Shown in pieces: positions 24,955-33,859 of a stretch of 64,000 bases of DNA. The notes under the pieces are model-generated. The model searched no databases and had not been told where the DNA came from. It was given only the letters and a program-made list of their open reading frames with translations. The stretch spans positions 4,774,001 through 4,838,000 of the forward strand of contig NZ_CP152389.1 in assembly GCF_038806765.1 (NCBI RefSeq). Direction: 5' to 3'. Position 1 is the stretch's first letter. Each line of letters starts with the position of its first letter. Source of the DNA: Mucilaginibacter sp. CSA2-8R. Lineage in GTDB: Bacteria; Bacteroidota; Bacteroidia; Sphingobacteriales; Sphingobacteriaceae. Made by a program: the position numbers and the translations under genes.

Positions 24955-24962
24955 TATTTTTG
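24955..24962 (+). promoter_or_regulatory. Putative -7 box
   Basis: TATTTTTG upstream of the secreted protein gene at 25024, with an untranslated leader of about 55 bases. Confidence 0.35.
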
Positions 24963-25023
24963 CAAACCTGAACTATTTGCGCAAAACCGGCGTAAATAAC
25001 TAAGAATGGTTTATAAGTGTTAG

Positions 25024-25665
25024 ATGAAGAAGCGTTTACTGATATGGATAATTGGCCTGTTTGCAGCATTTGCAGCCCATGCGCAGGTTGCCGATAAACC
25101 TTTGGTGCAGTTTACGGGCATTACTTACAATGCCGATAGCGCCAAAGTAATTGTTCCGTATGTTTCTATCACCAACTTGTCTAACAAAAAGTCGGTTATA
25201 ATTGCCAATTATAAAGGTTACTTTTCATTTGTTGCCCATGAGCGAGATACCCTGCTGTTTACTGCAGTAGGTTTTGCTCCGCAAGAGTTGGTAATACCAA
25301 TGGCTGTGGCTAATAAGAGCTATACGGTGCAGGTGTTAATGAAGCCGCAGGTAATTAATTTACCGGCGTTCCACATGTTTCCGTGGGCTACTACTGACGA
25401 GTTTAAGAAAGATTTTTTGACGATGAAACTGGCCGACGATGATTTGGAGAATGCTCGCAAAAACCTGAGCAGAAACTCGCTGGCTTCCTTAGGCAGCTCT
25501 TTGCCTCGCGACGCGAACGAAATACAATCGGCTGTGGCGCAGGATATGCACAACCGCATTCAGAACTCACACTCATTAATACCCAACCCGCTGCTTAACC
25601 CTATTGCATGGGGAACGCTTATTAAGCAAATTGCTGACGGCGATAAAAGCCGGACCGGCAATTAA
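25024..25665 (+). CDS. Secreted protein with carboxypeptidase regulatory-like (CarboxypepD_reg) domain
   Basis: 213 residues with a signal peptide (1-20, AHAQ). A beta-sandwich of the CarboxypepD_reg type spans about 28-108 (VPYVSITNLSNKKSVI, YKGYFSFVAHERDTLLFTAVGF), as in the N-terminal extensions of TonB receptors, but here without a barrel. The remaining 100 residues are helical with no known domain. Periplasmic; role unknown. Confidence 0.78.
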   Translation: MKKRLLIWIIGLFAAFAAHAQVADKPLVQFTGITYNADSAKVIVPYVSITNLSNKKSVIIANYKGYFSFVAHERDTLLFTAVGFAPQELVIPMAVANKSYTVQVLMKPQVINLPAFHMFPWATTDEFKKDFLTMKLADDDLENARKNLSRNSLASLGSSLPRDANEIQSAVAQDMHNRIQNSHSLIPNPLLNPIAWGTLIKQIADGDKSRTGN

Positions 25666-25748
25666 GCACTTTTTAGCAGCATAAATAAGTACAGCTTATG
25701 ATTAGGCTGTTTGCCTGCACAAACAAGTCAATGTTACTTTAACATAAA

Positions 25749-25789
25749 AGCAAAAGAGAGAGGCTCCTCATGAACATCTCTCTTTTGCC
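25749..25789. terminator. Bidirectional terminator
   Basis: Stem gcaaaagagag / ctctcttttgc between convergent genes. Confidence 0.8.
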
Positions 25790-25805
25790 TTATAATTGAG
25801 TTTTA

Positions 25806-26267
25806 TTATCTAAAACTTAGCAGGTCGATAGTAAACACCAAAACTGCATTTCCTGGTATAGTTCCCCGTCCTGATGGTCCGTAAGCCAATGCAGAAGGTA
25901 TCATTAGTTTGATACGGCCTCCTTGATTTATTTTGGGCACACCTATTTGCCAACCTTGTATAACACCATCTAACGTGAAGTTAGAAAGCGTACCACTATC
26001 AAACACACCACCGGTAATAAACTCGCCTTTATAATTTACATTATAAACTGAGCTTAATGTTGGGTATGAACCAGTACCCGGAGTTACAATTTGGTAATAA
26101 ACCCCCGATGGATCTTTTATTGCTGTTATTTTGTTAGCAGAAATATAAGCTTGTATTTGGGCATCGTCGGCCGCTGCTTGTTCGGCAGCAGTTTTTGCAG
26201 AATTATCTTTTTTGCACGCCGTTACACACAAAACCAGCATGCTGCACAATAACATTAATTTTTTCAT
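25806..26267 (-). CDS. FKBP-type peptidyl-prolyl isomerase lipoprotein
   Basis: 153 residues. Lipoprotein signal with Cys18 (VTACKK), then an FKBP fold (about 55-152) with NYKGEF, VIQGWQIGVPKINQGG, PSALAYGPSGRG and IPGNAVLVFTIDLLS. It catalyses prolyl isomerisation in the periplasm. It follows aspS by 7 bases on the same strand, so it is probably co-transcribed, although the functions differ. Confidence 0.9.
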   Translation of the reverse strand: MKKLMLLCSMLVLCVTACKKDNSAKTAAEQAAADDAQIQAYISANKITAIKDPSGVYYQIVTPGTGSYPTLSSVYNVNYKGEFITGGVFDSGTLSNFTLDGVIQGWQIGVPKINQGGRIKLMIPSALAYGPSGRGTIPGNAVLVFTIDLLSFR

Positions 26268-26274
26268 GAATTAT

Positions 26275-28020
26275 CTATACGGTTGTTTTAATATTAAGCT
26301 CTTTCATCTGCGCGTCAGCAATTATTGAAGGCGAATCAATCATTACATCACGACCTGAGTTGTTTTTAGGGAAAGCGATAACATCACGGATCGAATCTAA
26401 ACCGGCAAAAATAGAGCAAAGCCTATCGAAACCTAAAGCAATACCACCATGCGGAGGGGCGCCAAATTCAAAGGCATCCATTAAAAAGCCAAACTGCTTT
26501 TGTGCTTCTTCGGCGCTAAAACCTAAATGCTTAAACATTAAAGCCTGCAAACTGCGGTCGTAAATACGGATAGAACCGCCACCAACTTCGATACCATTAA
26601 TTACCATGTCATAGGCATTGGCCCGTACCGCTCCCGGATCGCTATCTAACTGGGCGATGTCCTCAGGTTTAGGCGATGTGAACGGATGGTGCATAGCATG
26701 CCAGCGGCCCGACTCTTCGTCAAACTCTAAAAGCGGGAAGTCGAGCACCCATAGCGGCGCGAAAACATCTTTGCTGCGCAGGCCTAAACGACTGCCCATC
26801 TCTAAACGCAATTCGTTAAGCTGCTTGCGAACCTTGTCGGTATTACCGGCTAGTATGAGCACTAAATCGCCAGGCTGGGTGTTAAACGCAGCCGACCACT
26901 TTTGCAGTTCTTCTTCGTTATAAAACTTATCAACAGATGACTTTAAGCTACCATCATCATTATGACGCATATAGATTAAACCGGTAGCGCCAATTTGCGG
27001 GCGTTTTAACCAGTCGGTTAGTTCGTCTAACTGCTTACGGGTGTAGTTGGCAGCACCTTTGGCGTTGATACCCACTACCAGTTCGGCATTATCAAACACA
27101 CCAAAGTTTTTGCCTTTAACAATATCATTCAGTTCAACAAACTGCATCCCGAAACGGATATCAGGTTTATCCGAACCATATAAACGCATGGCATCAGCAT
27201 ACTGCATACGCGGGAAAGTATCCAGCTCAATGCCTTTAATATTTTTAAACAGATGACGGGCAAGTCCTTCAAAAATGTTCAGGATATCTTCCTGCTCAAT
27301 GAACGACATTTCGCAGTCGATTTGTGTAAATTCCGGCTGACGGTCGGCACGTAAATCTTCGTCCCTGAAACATTTTACAATCTGGAAGTAACGGTCAAAG
27401 CCACTGACCATCAGTAACTGCTTAAAGGTTTGTGGCGATTGTGGCAAGGCATAAAACTCACCTGGGTTCATGCGGCTCGGCACCACAAAGTCACGGGCAC
27501 CTTCGGGTGTAGATTTAATCAGCACCGGTGTTTCTACCTCCATAAAATCCAAACCGTCCAGGTAACGGCGTATCTCCTGGGCCATTTTATGGCGCAGCAT
27601 CAGATTATTACGTATAGGGTTACGGCGTAAGTCAAGGTAACGGTATTTAGCGCGCAGTTCCTCGCCGCCATCGGTCACATCCTCAATAATAAAAGGTGGT
27701 ATCTTAGCTTCGTTTAGCACCTCTAAACCTTCAACAGCAATTTCAATTTCTCCAGTTGGGATTTTAAGATTCTTGCTGGTGCGCTCCAGTACTTTGCCGC
27801 TTACTTTAATTACAAATTCGCGACCAAGGTTACGCCCGGCTTCGCGCAAGGTTGCATCGGTGTCAGCGTTTAGCACCAACTGAGTAATTCCGTAGCGGTC
27901 GCGTACATCAATAAATGTAGTACCACCCAAATCGCGCGATTTTTGTACCCATCCGCAAAGGGTTACTGTTTTATCTAAATCATTGAGATTTAACTCGCCA
28001 CAAGTATGAGTTCTAAGCAT
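26275..28020 (-). CDS. aspS: Aspartate--tRNA ligase
   Basis: 581 residues of the bacterial type. N-terminal OB anticodon-binding domain (1-105, CGWVQKSRDLGGTTFIDVRDR), class II motif 2 (FRDEDLRADRQPEFTQID), the bacterial GAD insertion (about 290-400), and motif 3 (GIALGFDRL). All motifs are intact. Minus-strand TACTTTTG at 28043-28050 is a good -7 box. Whether it is discriminating for tRNA-Asp cannot be told from sequence alone. Confidence 0.97.
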   Translation of the reverse strand: MLRTHTCGELNLNDLDKTVTLCGWVQKSRDLGGTTFIDVRDRYGITQLVLNADTDATLREAGRNLGREFVIKVSGKVLERTSKNLKIPTGEIEIAVEGLEVLNEAKIPPFIIEDVTDGGEELRAKYRYLDLRRNPIRNNLMLRHKMAQEIRRYLDGLDFMEVETPVLIKSTPEGARDFVVPSRMNPGEFYALPQSPQTFKQLLMVSGFDRYFQIVKCFRDEDLRADRQPEFTQIDCEMSFIEQEDILNIFEGLARHLFKNIKGIELDTFPRMQYADAMRLYGSDKPDIRFGMQFVELNDIVKGKNFGVFDNAELVVGINAKGAANYTRKQLDELTDWLKRPQIGATGLIYMRHNDDGSLKSSVDKFYNEEELQKWSAAFNTQPGDLVLILAGNTDKVRKQLNELRLEMGSRLGLRSKDVFAPLWVLDFPLLEFDEESGRWHAMHHPFTSPKPEDIAQLDSDPGAVRANAYDMVINGIEVGGGSIRIYDRSLQALMFKHLGFSAEEAQKQFGFLMDAFEFGAPPHGGIALGFDRLCSIFAGLDSIRDVIAFPKNNSGRDVMIDSPSIIADAQMKELNIKTTV

Positions 28021-28042
28021 ATCACCAAATATATAAAGTTTG

Positions 28043-28050
28043 CAAAAGTA
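28043..28050 (-). promoter_or_regulatory. Putative -7 box for aspS
   Basis: Minus-strand TACTTTTG, 23 bases before the ATG at 28020. Confidence 0.4.
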
Positions 28051-28162
28051 CTTTTTACATTTTGATTTTTTCTTGTTTTTTCCATTTCCGCAATAGCAGA
28101 AAACTATGCGTTAAATTATAACATTGGCAAAAAACACTTATTATTACCGCTTAAACCCTTGC

Positions 28163-28540
28163 ATGAACAAGCTTAGGCTTAAATACTTACTCTGCATTAC
28201 TGCAGTAATAGCGACCGGATTGGTATCTCGTAAAATCACATTCATTCCCCTATGGATTGGTGATGCGCTTTGGGCGGTAATGATTTATTTACTCATGAGG
28301 ATGATACTTATCCAAATCCCCATCTTTAAAATTGCTACATGGAGTTTAGCTTTTTGCTTCGCGATTGAAATTAGCCAGCTTTACCAGGCACCTTGTATTA
28401 ATCACATCCGGTCAACGTTGATAGGACACCTTGTTTTAGGGCAAGGATTTTTGTGGAGTGATTTAGTGGCTTACACTGGGGGAATACTAACTATTGCAAT
28501 AGTAGAAAGCATGCTCAATACTAAAGCAAGTCGTTTTTAA
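28163..28540 (+). CDS. DUF2809 family membrane protein
   Basis: 125 residues from the ATG at 28163; a TTG 13 codons earlier is less likely. Four hydrophobic helices. The family pattern includes FIPLWIGDALWAVMIYLL and AIEISQLYQAPCINHIRST followed by GFLWSDLVAYTGG. No function is known for DUF2809. Single gene between aspS (divergent) and the helicase. Confidence 0.8.
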   Translation: MNKLRLKYLLCITAVIATGLVSRKITFIPLWIGDALWAVMIYLLMRMILIQIPIFKIATWSLAFCFAIEISQLYQAPCINHIRSTLIGHLVLGQGFLWSDLVAYTGGILTIAIVESMLNTKASRF

Positions 28541-28647
28541 ATATGAATACGTTTTTTCTGACTGCCTTAATAACTCTAAAAAATTTCTTTTAAACGCACG
28601 ACTTTACAGGCGAAAATAACATAACCGCTAACGCCTACTATTATACT

Positions 28648-28655
28648 TACCTTTG
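28648..28655 (+). promoter_or_regulatory. Putative -7 box for the helicase gene
   Basis: TACCTTTG (TAnnTTTG), 20 bases before the ATG at 28675. Confidence 0.4.
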
Positions 28656-28674
28656 AGCGTATATAGCCCAATAC

Positions 28675-29976
28675 ATGATTGCACAAACACTCAGTAACCT
28701 AAAAATTACTGCACTAAACCCTATGCAGCAAGCTGCCATCAGTGCCGCTCAAAAAAACGATATCATACTGCTTTCGCCAACAGGCTCCGGCAAAACACTT
28801 GGCTTTTTGTTACCGCTACTTGGCTTGCTTAACAAAAGCATACCTACGGTGCAGGCCTTGATCCTGGTACCATCGCGCGAGCTGGCCTTGCAAATTGAGC
28901 AGGTTTTTCGTGCAATGGGAAGCGGGTTTAAAGTAAACTGCTGTTATGGAGGCCATCCGGTTAAAATTGAGCGCAATAACCTGTCAGAACCACCCGCAGT
29001 ATTAATCGGTACGCCCGGTCGCATCAGCCACCACTTGCGCCGCGAAAGCTTTAGCACTAAAACTATCTATACCTTGATTCTTGATGAGTTTGATAAAGCT
29101 CTTGAGTTTGGATTTCAGGAGGATATGGCTTACATCATTAAGCAGTTACCGGCTCTAAAAAAGCGCATGCTTATTTCGGCCACAAAAATGGATGAAATCC
29201 CTGCCTTTACCGGACTGGTTAAGCCGGTGCAGGTCGACTTTTTGTCGAATGCTGCGATAGCACCTGACCTGAAATACAAGTTAGTAACCAGCGAAGCTGC
29301 AGATAAGCTAAATGCGCTGTTTGCCTTGGTTTGTAAAATTGGTGCAAATGCAACGCTCATATTTTGTAACCACCGCGATGCGGTTGAACGCATCAGCGAA
29401 CTGCTTTGGATAAAAGGATTACCGAACGACATTTTTCATGGAGGGATGGAACAGGATGATCGTGAACGGGCCTTGCTTAAATTTAGAAATGGCAGCCACC
29501 GCATTCTTATTACCACCGATATGGCATCGCGCGGGTTAGACATTCCGGAGATTGAGCATGTGGTGCATTACCAGTTGCCGCATAATGAAGAAGCTTTTTT
29601 GCACCGCAACGGACGCACCGCACGTATGCATGCTAAGGGCACGGCTTACCTGATGGTAACACCAGACGAAAAGCCGGCTTACCTGACGGAAATACCGGAA
29701 GAAGAAACACTACCCGAAAATCCCAAAGCACCAAAACCATCGCCCTGGAGCACGCTATATATTGCTGCCGGTAAAAAAGACAAAGTAAACAAAGTTGATA
29801 TTGTTGGCTTATTGCTTAAAAAAGGTGGCCTCGATAAAGACGAACTCGGACTGATAGAAGTATTGGATTACTCATCGTATGCTGCGGTAAAACGCAATAA
29901 GATTGAAGGGTTGGTAAACACCATTAAAGGCGAGAAAGTAAAAAACAAAAAAGTTAAGTTTGAAATTTCAATATAA
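28675..29976 (+). CDS. DEAD-box RNA helicase with DbpA-like RNA-binding domain
   Basis: 433 residues. Q motif (LNPMQQAAI), Walker A SPTGSGKT (35-41), PSRELA, GTPGR, a motif II variant DEFD (136-139) in place of DEAD, SAT (167-169), then the second RecA domain with TDMASRGLDIP and HRNGRTAR. Residues about 357-430 (LYIAAGKKDKVNKVDIVGLL) resemble the DbpA C-terminal RNA-binding domain, which recognises 23S rRNA hairpin 92. A role in large-subunit assembly is inferred. It is followed by a DUF1456 gene after 15 bases. Confidence 0.88.
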   Translation: MIAQTLSNLKITALNPMQQAAISAAQKNDIILLSPTGSGKTLGFLLPLLGLLNKSIPTVQALILVPSRELALQIEQVFRAMGSGFKVNCCYGGHPVKIERNNLSEPPAVLIGTPGRISHHLRRESFSTKTIYTLILDEFDKALEFGFQEDMAYIIKQLPALKKRMLISATKMDEIPAFTGLVKPVQVDFLSNAAIAPDLKYKLVTSEAADKLNALFALVCKIGANATLIFCNHRDAVERISELLWIKGLPNDIFHGGMEQDDRERALLKFRNGSHRILITTDMASRGLDIPEIEHVVHYQLPHNEEAFLHRNGRTARMHAKGTAYLMVTPDEKPAYLTEIPEEETLPENPKAPKPSPWSTLYIAAGKKDKVNKVDIVGLLLKKGGLDKDELGLIEVLDYSSYAAVKRNKIEGLVNTIKGEKVKNKKVKFEISI

Positions 29977-29991
29977 AGGCATAATAGTAGT

Positions 29992-30237
29992 ATGAGCAAT
30001 AATGATATTATGAAAAAACTCCGGGTAGCCATGAAGTTTACCGACGACGATATTGTAGCCGTTTTAAAGCTGGCCGACTTTAATGTAAGTAAAGCAGAGC
30101 TAAGCGCAATTTTCCGCGCCGAAGACCATCCTAATTTTAAGCCCTGCGGCGATCAGATATTACGCAATTTTTTAAACGGCCTGATTATCTATAAACGTGG
30201 CCCAAGAGAAAAGAAACCAGCAAAGGACACCAAATAA
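29992..30237 (+). CDS. DUF1456 family protein, single repeat
   Basis: 81 residues: NNDIMKKLRVAMKFTDDDIVAVLKLADF and FLNGLIIYKRGPRE match one unit of DUF1456 (YehS-like) proteins, which usually have two tandem units (about 150 residues). No sign of truncation: it has its own stop and terminator. Probably co-transcribed with the helicase, so an RNA-related role is possible. Confidence 0.78.
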   Translation: MSNNDIMKKLRVAMKFTDDDIVAVLKLADFNVSKAELSAIFRAEDHPNFKPCGDQILRNFLNGLIIYKRGPREKKPAKDTK

Positions 30238-30246
30238 GTGTCCTTT
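30222..30246 (+). terminator. Terminator overlapping the DUF1456 stop
   Basis: Perfect 9-bp arms aaaggacac / gtgtccttt; the last codons form the left arm and a T-rich stretch follows. Confidence 0.75.
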
Positions 30247-30294
30247 GCTTTTTAACTTTAATAAATACCGGCCATTCAAACAGCCGATATCAAA

Positions 30295-31506
30295 TTATTT
30301 TTCGGCCAGTAAATTATCCGTTAGTCTTTCAAATCCGTTTGCAAATTCGGTGTAATGTATGCCCGTTCCGGGACCACTAAAACCGGTATAAATTTTACGC
30401 ACATCGCCCTTTTTATCAATAATAATGGTGGTAGGAAACGCCAAGAAGTTACTTAGCATAGGCAAACTTTTAGCAGTTTCTTTTTTGTTGTTAGTATATC
30501 CGGTAAGCAACAATGGATAAGGCACATTGAAATGGCTTTTCTCCTGTAACACAGCTTTGCGGGCCAACTCAAACTCAGCGCTACGCTCGTAGGCTAAGCC
30601 CAGCACTTCAACACCTTTTTTGTGATATTTTTTATAGTAGTTTACCAGATAGGCTGTTTCGTCCATACAGTTAGGGCACCACGAACCCATAATTTGCAGA
30701 ATTACTACCTTGTTTTTAAAACGCGCATCGTTAAGGCTTACCTTTTGCCCGTTTAAATCAGGAAATGAAAATTCGATTTTTTTATACTCTGGCTTTAAAA
30801 CGGTAAGCGAGTAAGCATCTGGCAACTGGGCTTTAGGGTTTTTTACTGCGGTCCATGATGTAGTACCAAACAGTCCGTCAGCCATTGTTTTTGCATCCGA
30901 AAGAGTTGCAGTAAACAAAAAAGCGTGGCCGCCATCAAAGCAGGATAAGTAGAGCTTCTTGCCGCTTAGGGTACCTTCCAGGTAACGGTAATCACCGGTG
31001 GTGGTTAAAAAGGTACCCGTTACGCGGTTGCCTTTTTGCACAAACTCGCCCACGGTAGTGTCACGTTCGGCCCCTTCGCCAAATATAGCCGACCACCTGC
31101 CAGTGATTTGATAAGCCGGAGTTGCAGGCTTCTCAAAAAAACGCCACTTTACATTGTATTGTGCTGTAAATGGTATTACGGCATCACGGTTGCCCAAGTG
31201 CCTAATCCAGTTGCCGGTTAGCGTATTGGCTTTGTGCTGCAGCTTAAACTCCGAATCGAACAAAGGCATATGGATAAAAACAGAATCACCTTTAGCTCTG
31301 ATATCTTTAACCTTGAAACGCTCGCCGGCGTTAAAAATAGTTAATTGTTGCCTGCCGGCAGTATCTTTTACTTCGAAATTAAAAGGCAACTCGCCGCCGG
31401 CAGCAGGCATAAGTACGCCCCTCCAGGTGCCGGCTTTAAGCTTACTTTGTGCAAACGCACCAACACTAATTATACTAATCAATAAAAGAGCAAAGTATTT
31501 TTTCAT
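30295..31506 (-). CDS. TlpA-like thioredoxin-fold lipid/envelope protein
   Basis: 403 residues with a signal peptide (1-19, AFAQ). The first 230 residues are a beta-rich domain in two similar halves (LKAGTWRGVLMP and YQITGRWSAIFG begin similarly, each followed by strand-rich lipocalin-like sequence). The C-terminal thioredoxin domain (about 245-400) has the redox pair C277-P-N-C280 in GSWCPNCM and a cis-Pro near AFPTTI. It probably reduces periplasmic disulfides. Single gene; a structured element lies 110 bases upstream. Confidence 0.88.
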   Translation of the reverse strand: MKKYFALLLISIISVGAFAQSKLKAGTWRGVLMPAAGGELPFNFEVKDTAGRQQLTIFNAGERFKVKDIRAKGDSVFIHMPLFDSEFKLQHKANTLTGNWIRHLGNRDAVIPFTAQYNVKWRFFEKPATPAYQITGRWSAIFGEGAERDTTVGEFVQKGNRVTGTFLTTTGDYRYLEGTLSGKKLYLSCFDGGHAFLFTATLSDAKTMADGLFGTTSWTAVKNPKAQLPDAYSLTVLKPEYKKIEFSFPDLNGQKVSLNDARFKNKVVILQIMGSWCPNCMDETAYLVNYYKKYHKKGVEVLGLAYERSAEFELARKAVLQEKSHFNVPYPLLLTGYTNNKKETAKSLPMLSNFLAFPTTIIIDKKGDVRKIYTGFSGPGTGIHYTEFANGFERLTDNLLAEK

Positions 31507-31612
31507 GAATACATTATAAATTACAATGCCGGCAAAATAAACTAAAAGGAAGCAAAAAGTCTACAATTTCTATAGATTTTGACGTTTAAGAGAGATTGTT
31601 AAATTTTGGGCA

Positions 31613-31815
31613 TAAAAAAAGAGAGCCACTTGCGAAGCTCCCTTTCCCCTAATTAATTTAAACTATTGATTAAACCCAAAACAAAGAACAAAATCATCTC
31701 AACTTGGGTGCCTGAGAATTCTCTTTTTAACTAATGTTGTAACATAGGTAGATGTTACTTTATTTTAATTTTTCAGTTAGATGCAGAGTCATTATAGTAG
31801 TAACAAAAGTGAAGC
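31613..31815 (-). ncRNA. Candidate structured RNA or leader (minus strand)
   Basis: In the 740-base gap between the TlpA-like gene and pnuC. Read on the minus strand, 31728-31613 folds with outer arms aaaaagaga/tctcttttt, an inner cacccaa/ttgggtt pair, and a 3' hairpin gggagc/gctctc followed by seven T. A TAnnTTTG box (TAAATTTG) lies at about 31819-31826. It could be a free small RNA ending at 31613 or an attenuated leader of the TlpA gene. The family is not identified. Confidence 0.45.
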
Positions 31816-31928
31816 CACAAATTTAGGATGGTGCCAATTATTGTATGATCTGTAGTTATACTACAAATTGTTAAGGAAAAACCCAGACAGTTTTCTACTT
31901 AACATTCATTACTTAAACGTTTTCGTTG

Positions 31929-31962
31929 AATTGTTGATTATCAATCTATTGATTAACAATTT
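31929..31962. repeat. Imperfect inverted repeat in the gap before pnuC
   Basis: aattgttgattatcaat pairs imperfectly with attgattaacaatt. The rest of 31830-32246 is AT-rich, with no gene or riboswitch that I can recognise; no thiamine (TPP) element is seen upstream of pnuC. Confidence 0.35.
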
Positions 31963-32246
31963 ACACCACCCTTCATAGATTTAAATATCAGTATTACAAC
32001 TTTTAGGTTTAATTAAAAATCAAATAAAGACTTCCAAAAATCGGCCTTTATATCAAAAATAAATTTTTAAGCAGTTTATTTTTCTTAATTATTAATGCAC
32101 ATTTATTTAAGCAAGCAGTTATCTGCTGTTAGGTATTTTATACAATTCCACTAAAACATACACAACACCAGTGCATTATGAATGTTTTAATATACACTTA
32201 ACCATTTTGCCTACACTTTTGCCCCCCAAAGGAAACGGCGAAAGAA

Positions 32247-32903
32247 ATGGGCAAAATTTTATATTTGGCTATGTACTTTTTGCATTCATTACTTAATTGG
32301 CTGCTGCACCAAAGCTGGCTTGAATTAACCGGTGTAATTACCGGCTTAATTTGCGTTTACCTGGCGGCCATTAACAATGTATGGAATTGGCCGTTCGCTA
32401 TTGTTAATACGGCCATTTATATATTCATTTTTGCAGAAGCGGCTCTGTATGCAGATATGGGGCAAAATGCTTATCTACTTATCATCAACATTTATGGATG
32501 GTATTACTGGAGCCGACAACCCCTTAATGCACCTAAGGTACCAGTGGCGCGCATCACTCAAAAGCAGGTTTTCATATTATTGACTGTTGCTGCACTACTT
32601 ACACCGGCGCTGGGCCTGCTATTGGTTCACTTAGCTCCTATATTGCATTATCAGCCTGCGGCCTATCCTTATCTGGACAGTTTTTGCACTGTAATAAGTT
32701 TAACTGCACAAGTATTTATGGCACGTAAGGTTTTAGAAAACTGGCTAATCTGGATTTTTGTAGATATTATTTATGTAGGTATTTACTTAAGCAAAGGCTT
32801 ACAGCCTACCGCTTTTATGTTTGCTGTATATGCCTGCATTGCCTTGAAAGGATACCTGGACTGGCGGAAAGATTACCGGCAGCAACCTGAATTAAGTGCA
32901 TAA
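32247..32903 (+). CDS. pnuC: PnuC-type vitamin transporter
   Basis: 218 residues, about seven membrane helices. Family signature WNWPFAIVNTAIY, then GQNAYLLIINIYGWYYWSR and the C-terminal ENWLIWIFVDIIYVGIYLSKGL. PnuC proteins move nicotinamide riboside by facilitated diffusion; close relatives take thiamine or riboflavin. No NAD-salvage or thiamine gene lies beside it and no riboswitch is visible, so the substrate is open. The ATG at 32247 is used; a second in-frame ATG lies eight codons later. Confidence 0.88.
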   Translation: MGKILYLAMYFLHSLLNWLLHQSWLELTGVITGLICVYLAAINNVWNWPFAIVNTAIYIFIFAEAALYADMGQNAYLLIINIYGWYYWSRQPLNAPKVPVARITQKQVFILLTVAALLTPALGLLLVHLAPILHYQPAAYPYLDSFCTVISLTAQVFMARKVLENWLIWIFVDIIYVGIYLSKGLQPTAFMFAVYACIALKGYLDWRKDYRQQPELSA

Positions 32904-32920
32904 GCTACCGGCACTTTATG

Positions 32921-33697
32921 TTAATAAATACTCCGGCTTGCACCACCATCAACCTGAATGGTTGTGCCCGATATGTAAGACGCCTGCCCCGAAGCCAGGA
33001 AAGCTACTAAAGCCGCAAGCTCATACGGCTCCCCTATGCGGCGCAACGGAATTTGTGCTGAGCGTTCCTTCAGTGCTTGTTCCGGATCCTGATCTGGCGG
33101 CAGGGTGTGTTTAATTCTGTCGGTTAAAATAAGTCCGGGTGCCACGTTGTTTACGGTGATGTTGTGAGGCCCTAATTCATCAGCCATCATTTTTGCCATC
33201 CCTACTACCCCCATACGCATACTGGTAGAAAGTACCGAATTAGCTAATACCGATTTTACCGAACCACTGATGATGTTGACGATACGCCCTGCTCCTGCCT
33301 TTTGCATATAAGGCAATACCAACCGGCTTAAACGGGCAAAGCTAAGCAAGTTGAGTTCGAAAGCGCTTTGCCACTGCTCATCATCAAATTTTTCAAATGG
33401 CGCAAAGGGTGGACCGCCTGCATTGTTAATCAAAATATCAATTTTGCCATGCTGACTGCCTACTTGTTTAATTAAACACTCTGCATCTTCTGCCTTAGCA
33501 ACATCAGCTTTGACAAAAGTAACCTGTGTGTTGCTTAACTGTCTAATTTCATCAGCTGTTTTGCTCAGTTCTTCTTCGTTACGCGAAGCAATAATCACTA
33601 TAGCTCCCTCTTGCGCCAGCGTAGCAGCGATAGCTTTACCCAAACCTTTGCTGGAAGCCAGTACTAACGCTACCTTATTTTTTAGTTTTAAGTCCAT
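32921..33697 (-). CDS. Atypical SDR family protein lacking the usual Tyr-Lys
   Basis: 258 residues with an SDR fold: ASSKGLGKA in place of TGxxxGIG (about 14-22), NNAGG (91-95), and IISGSV at the Ser position. Where YxxxK is expected the sequence is LSTSM (156-160), so both the catalytic Tyr and the Lys are absent. An R-M-G-V-V-G-M-A-K segment follows. This matches the BKR-like SDR subgroup known for lacking the tetrad. Activity is uncertain: either another residue serves or it is a binding protein. No neighbour gives a pathway. Confidence 0.85.
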   Translation of the reverse strand: MDLKLKNKVALVLASSKGLGKAIAATLAQEGAIVIIASRNEEELSKTADEIRQLSNTQVTFVKADVAKAEDAECLIKQVGSQHGKIDILINNAGGPPFAPFEKFDDEQWQSAFELNLLSFARLSRLVLPYMQKAGAGRIVNIISGSVKSVLANSVLSTSMRMGVVGMAKMMADELGPHNITVNNVAPGLILTDRIKHTLPPDQDPEQALKERSAQIPLRRIGEPYELAALVAFLASGQASYISGTTIQVDGGASRSIY

Positions 33698-33859
33698 GTA
33701 ATCTCCGGTATATGATAGCTACAAAGTAAATCGTGTTGTGTTGATACCCTGCTGTGTTTGTTCAAAATAAACAACAGAATGTAAGCTCCTGTTTCTTACT
33801 ATCAAGGCATAATCTGTAGCAATCTGTTAACTTTACAGCTAATTACCTGTTATTATTTT

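Noticed and set aside
32100..32246. TPP or NAD riboswitch before pnuC
   Set aside because: I find no CUGAGA-type or other conserved core and no supporting stem set.
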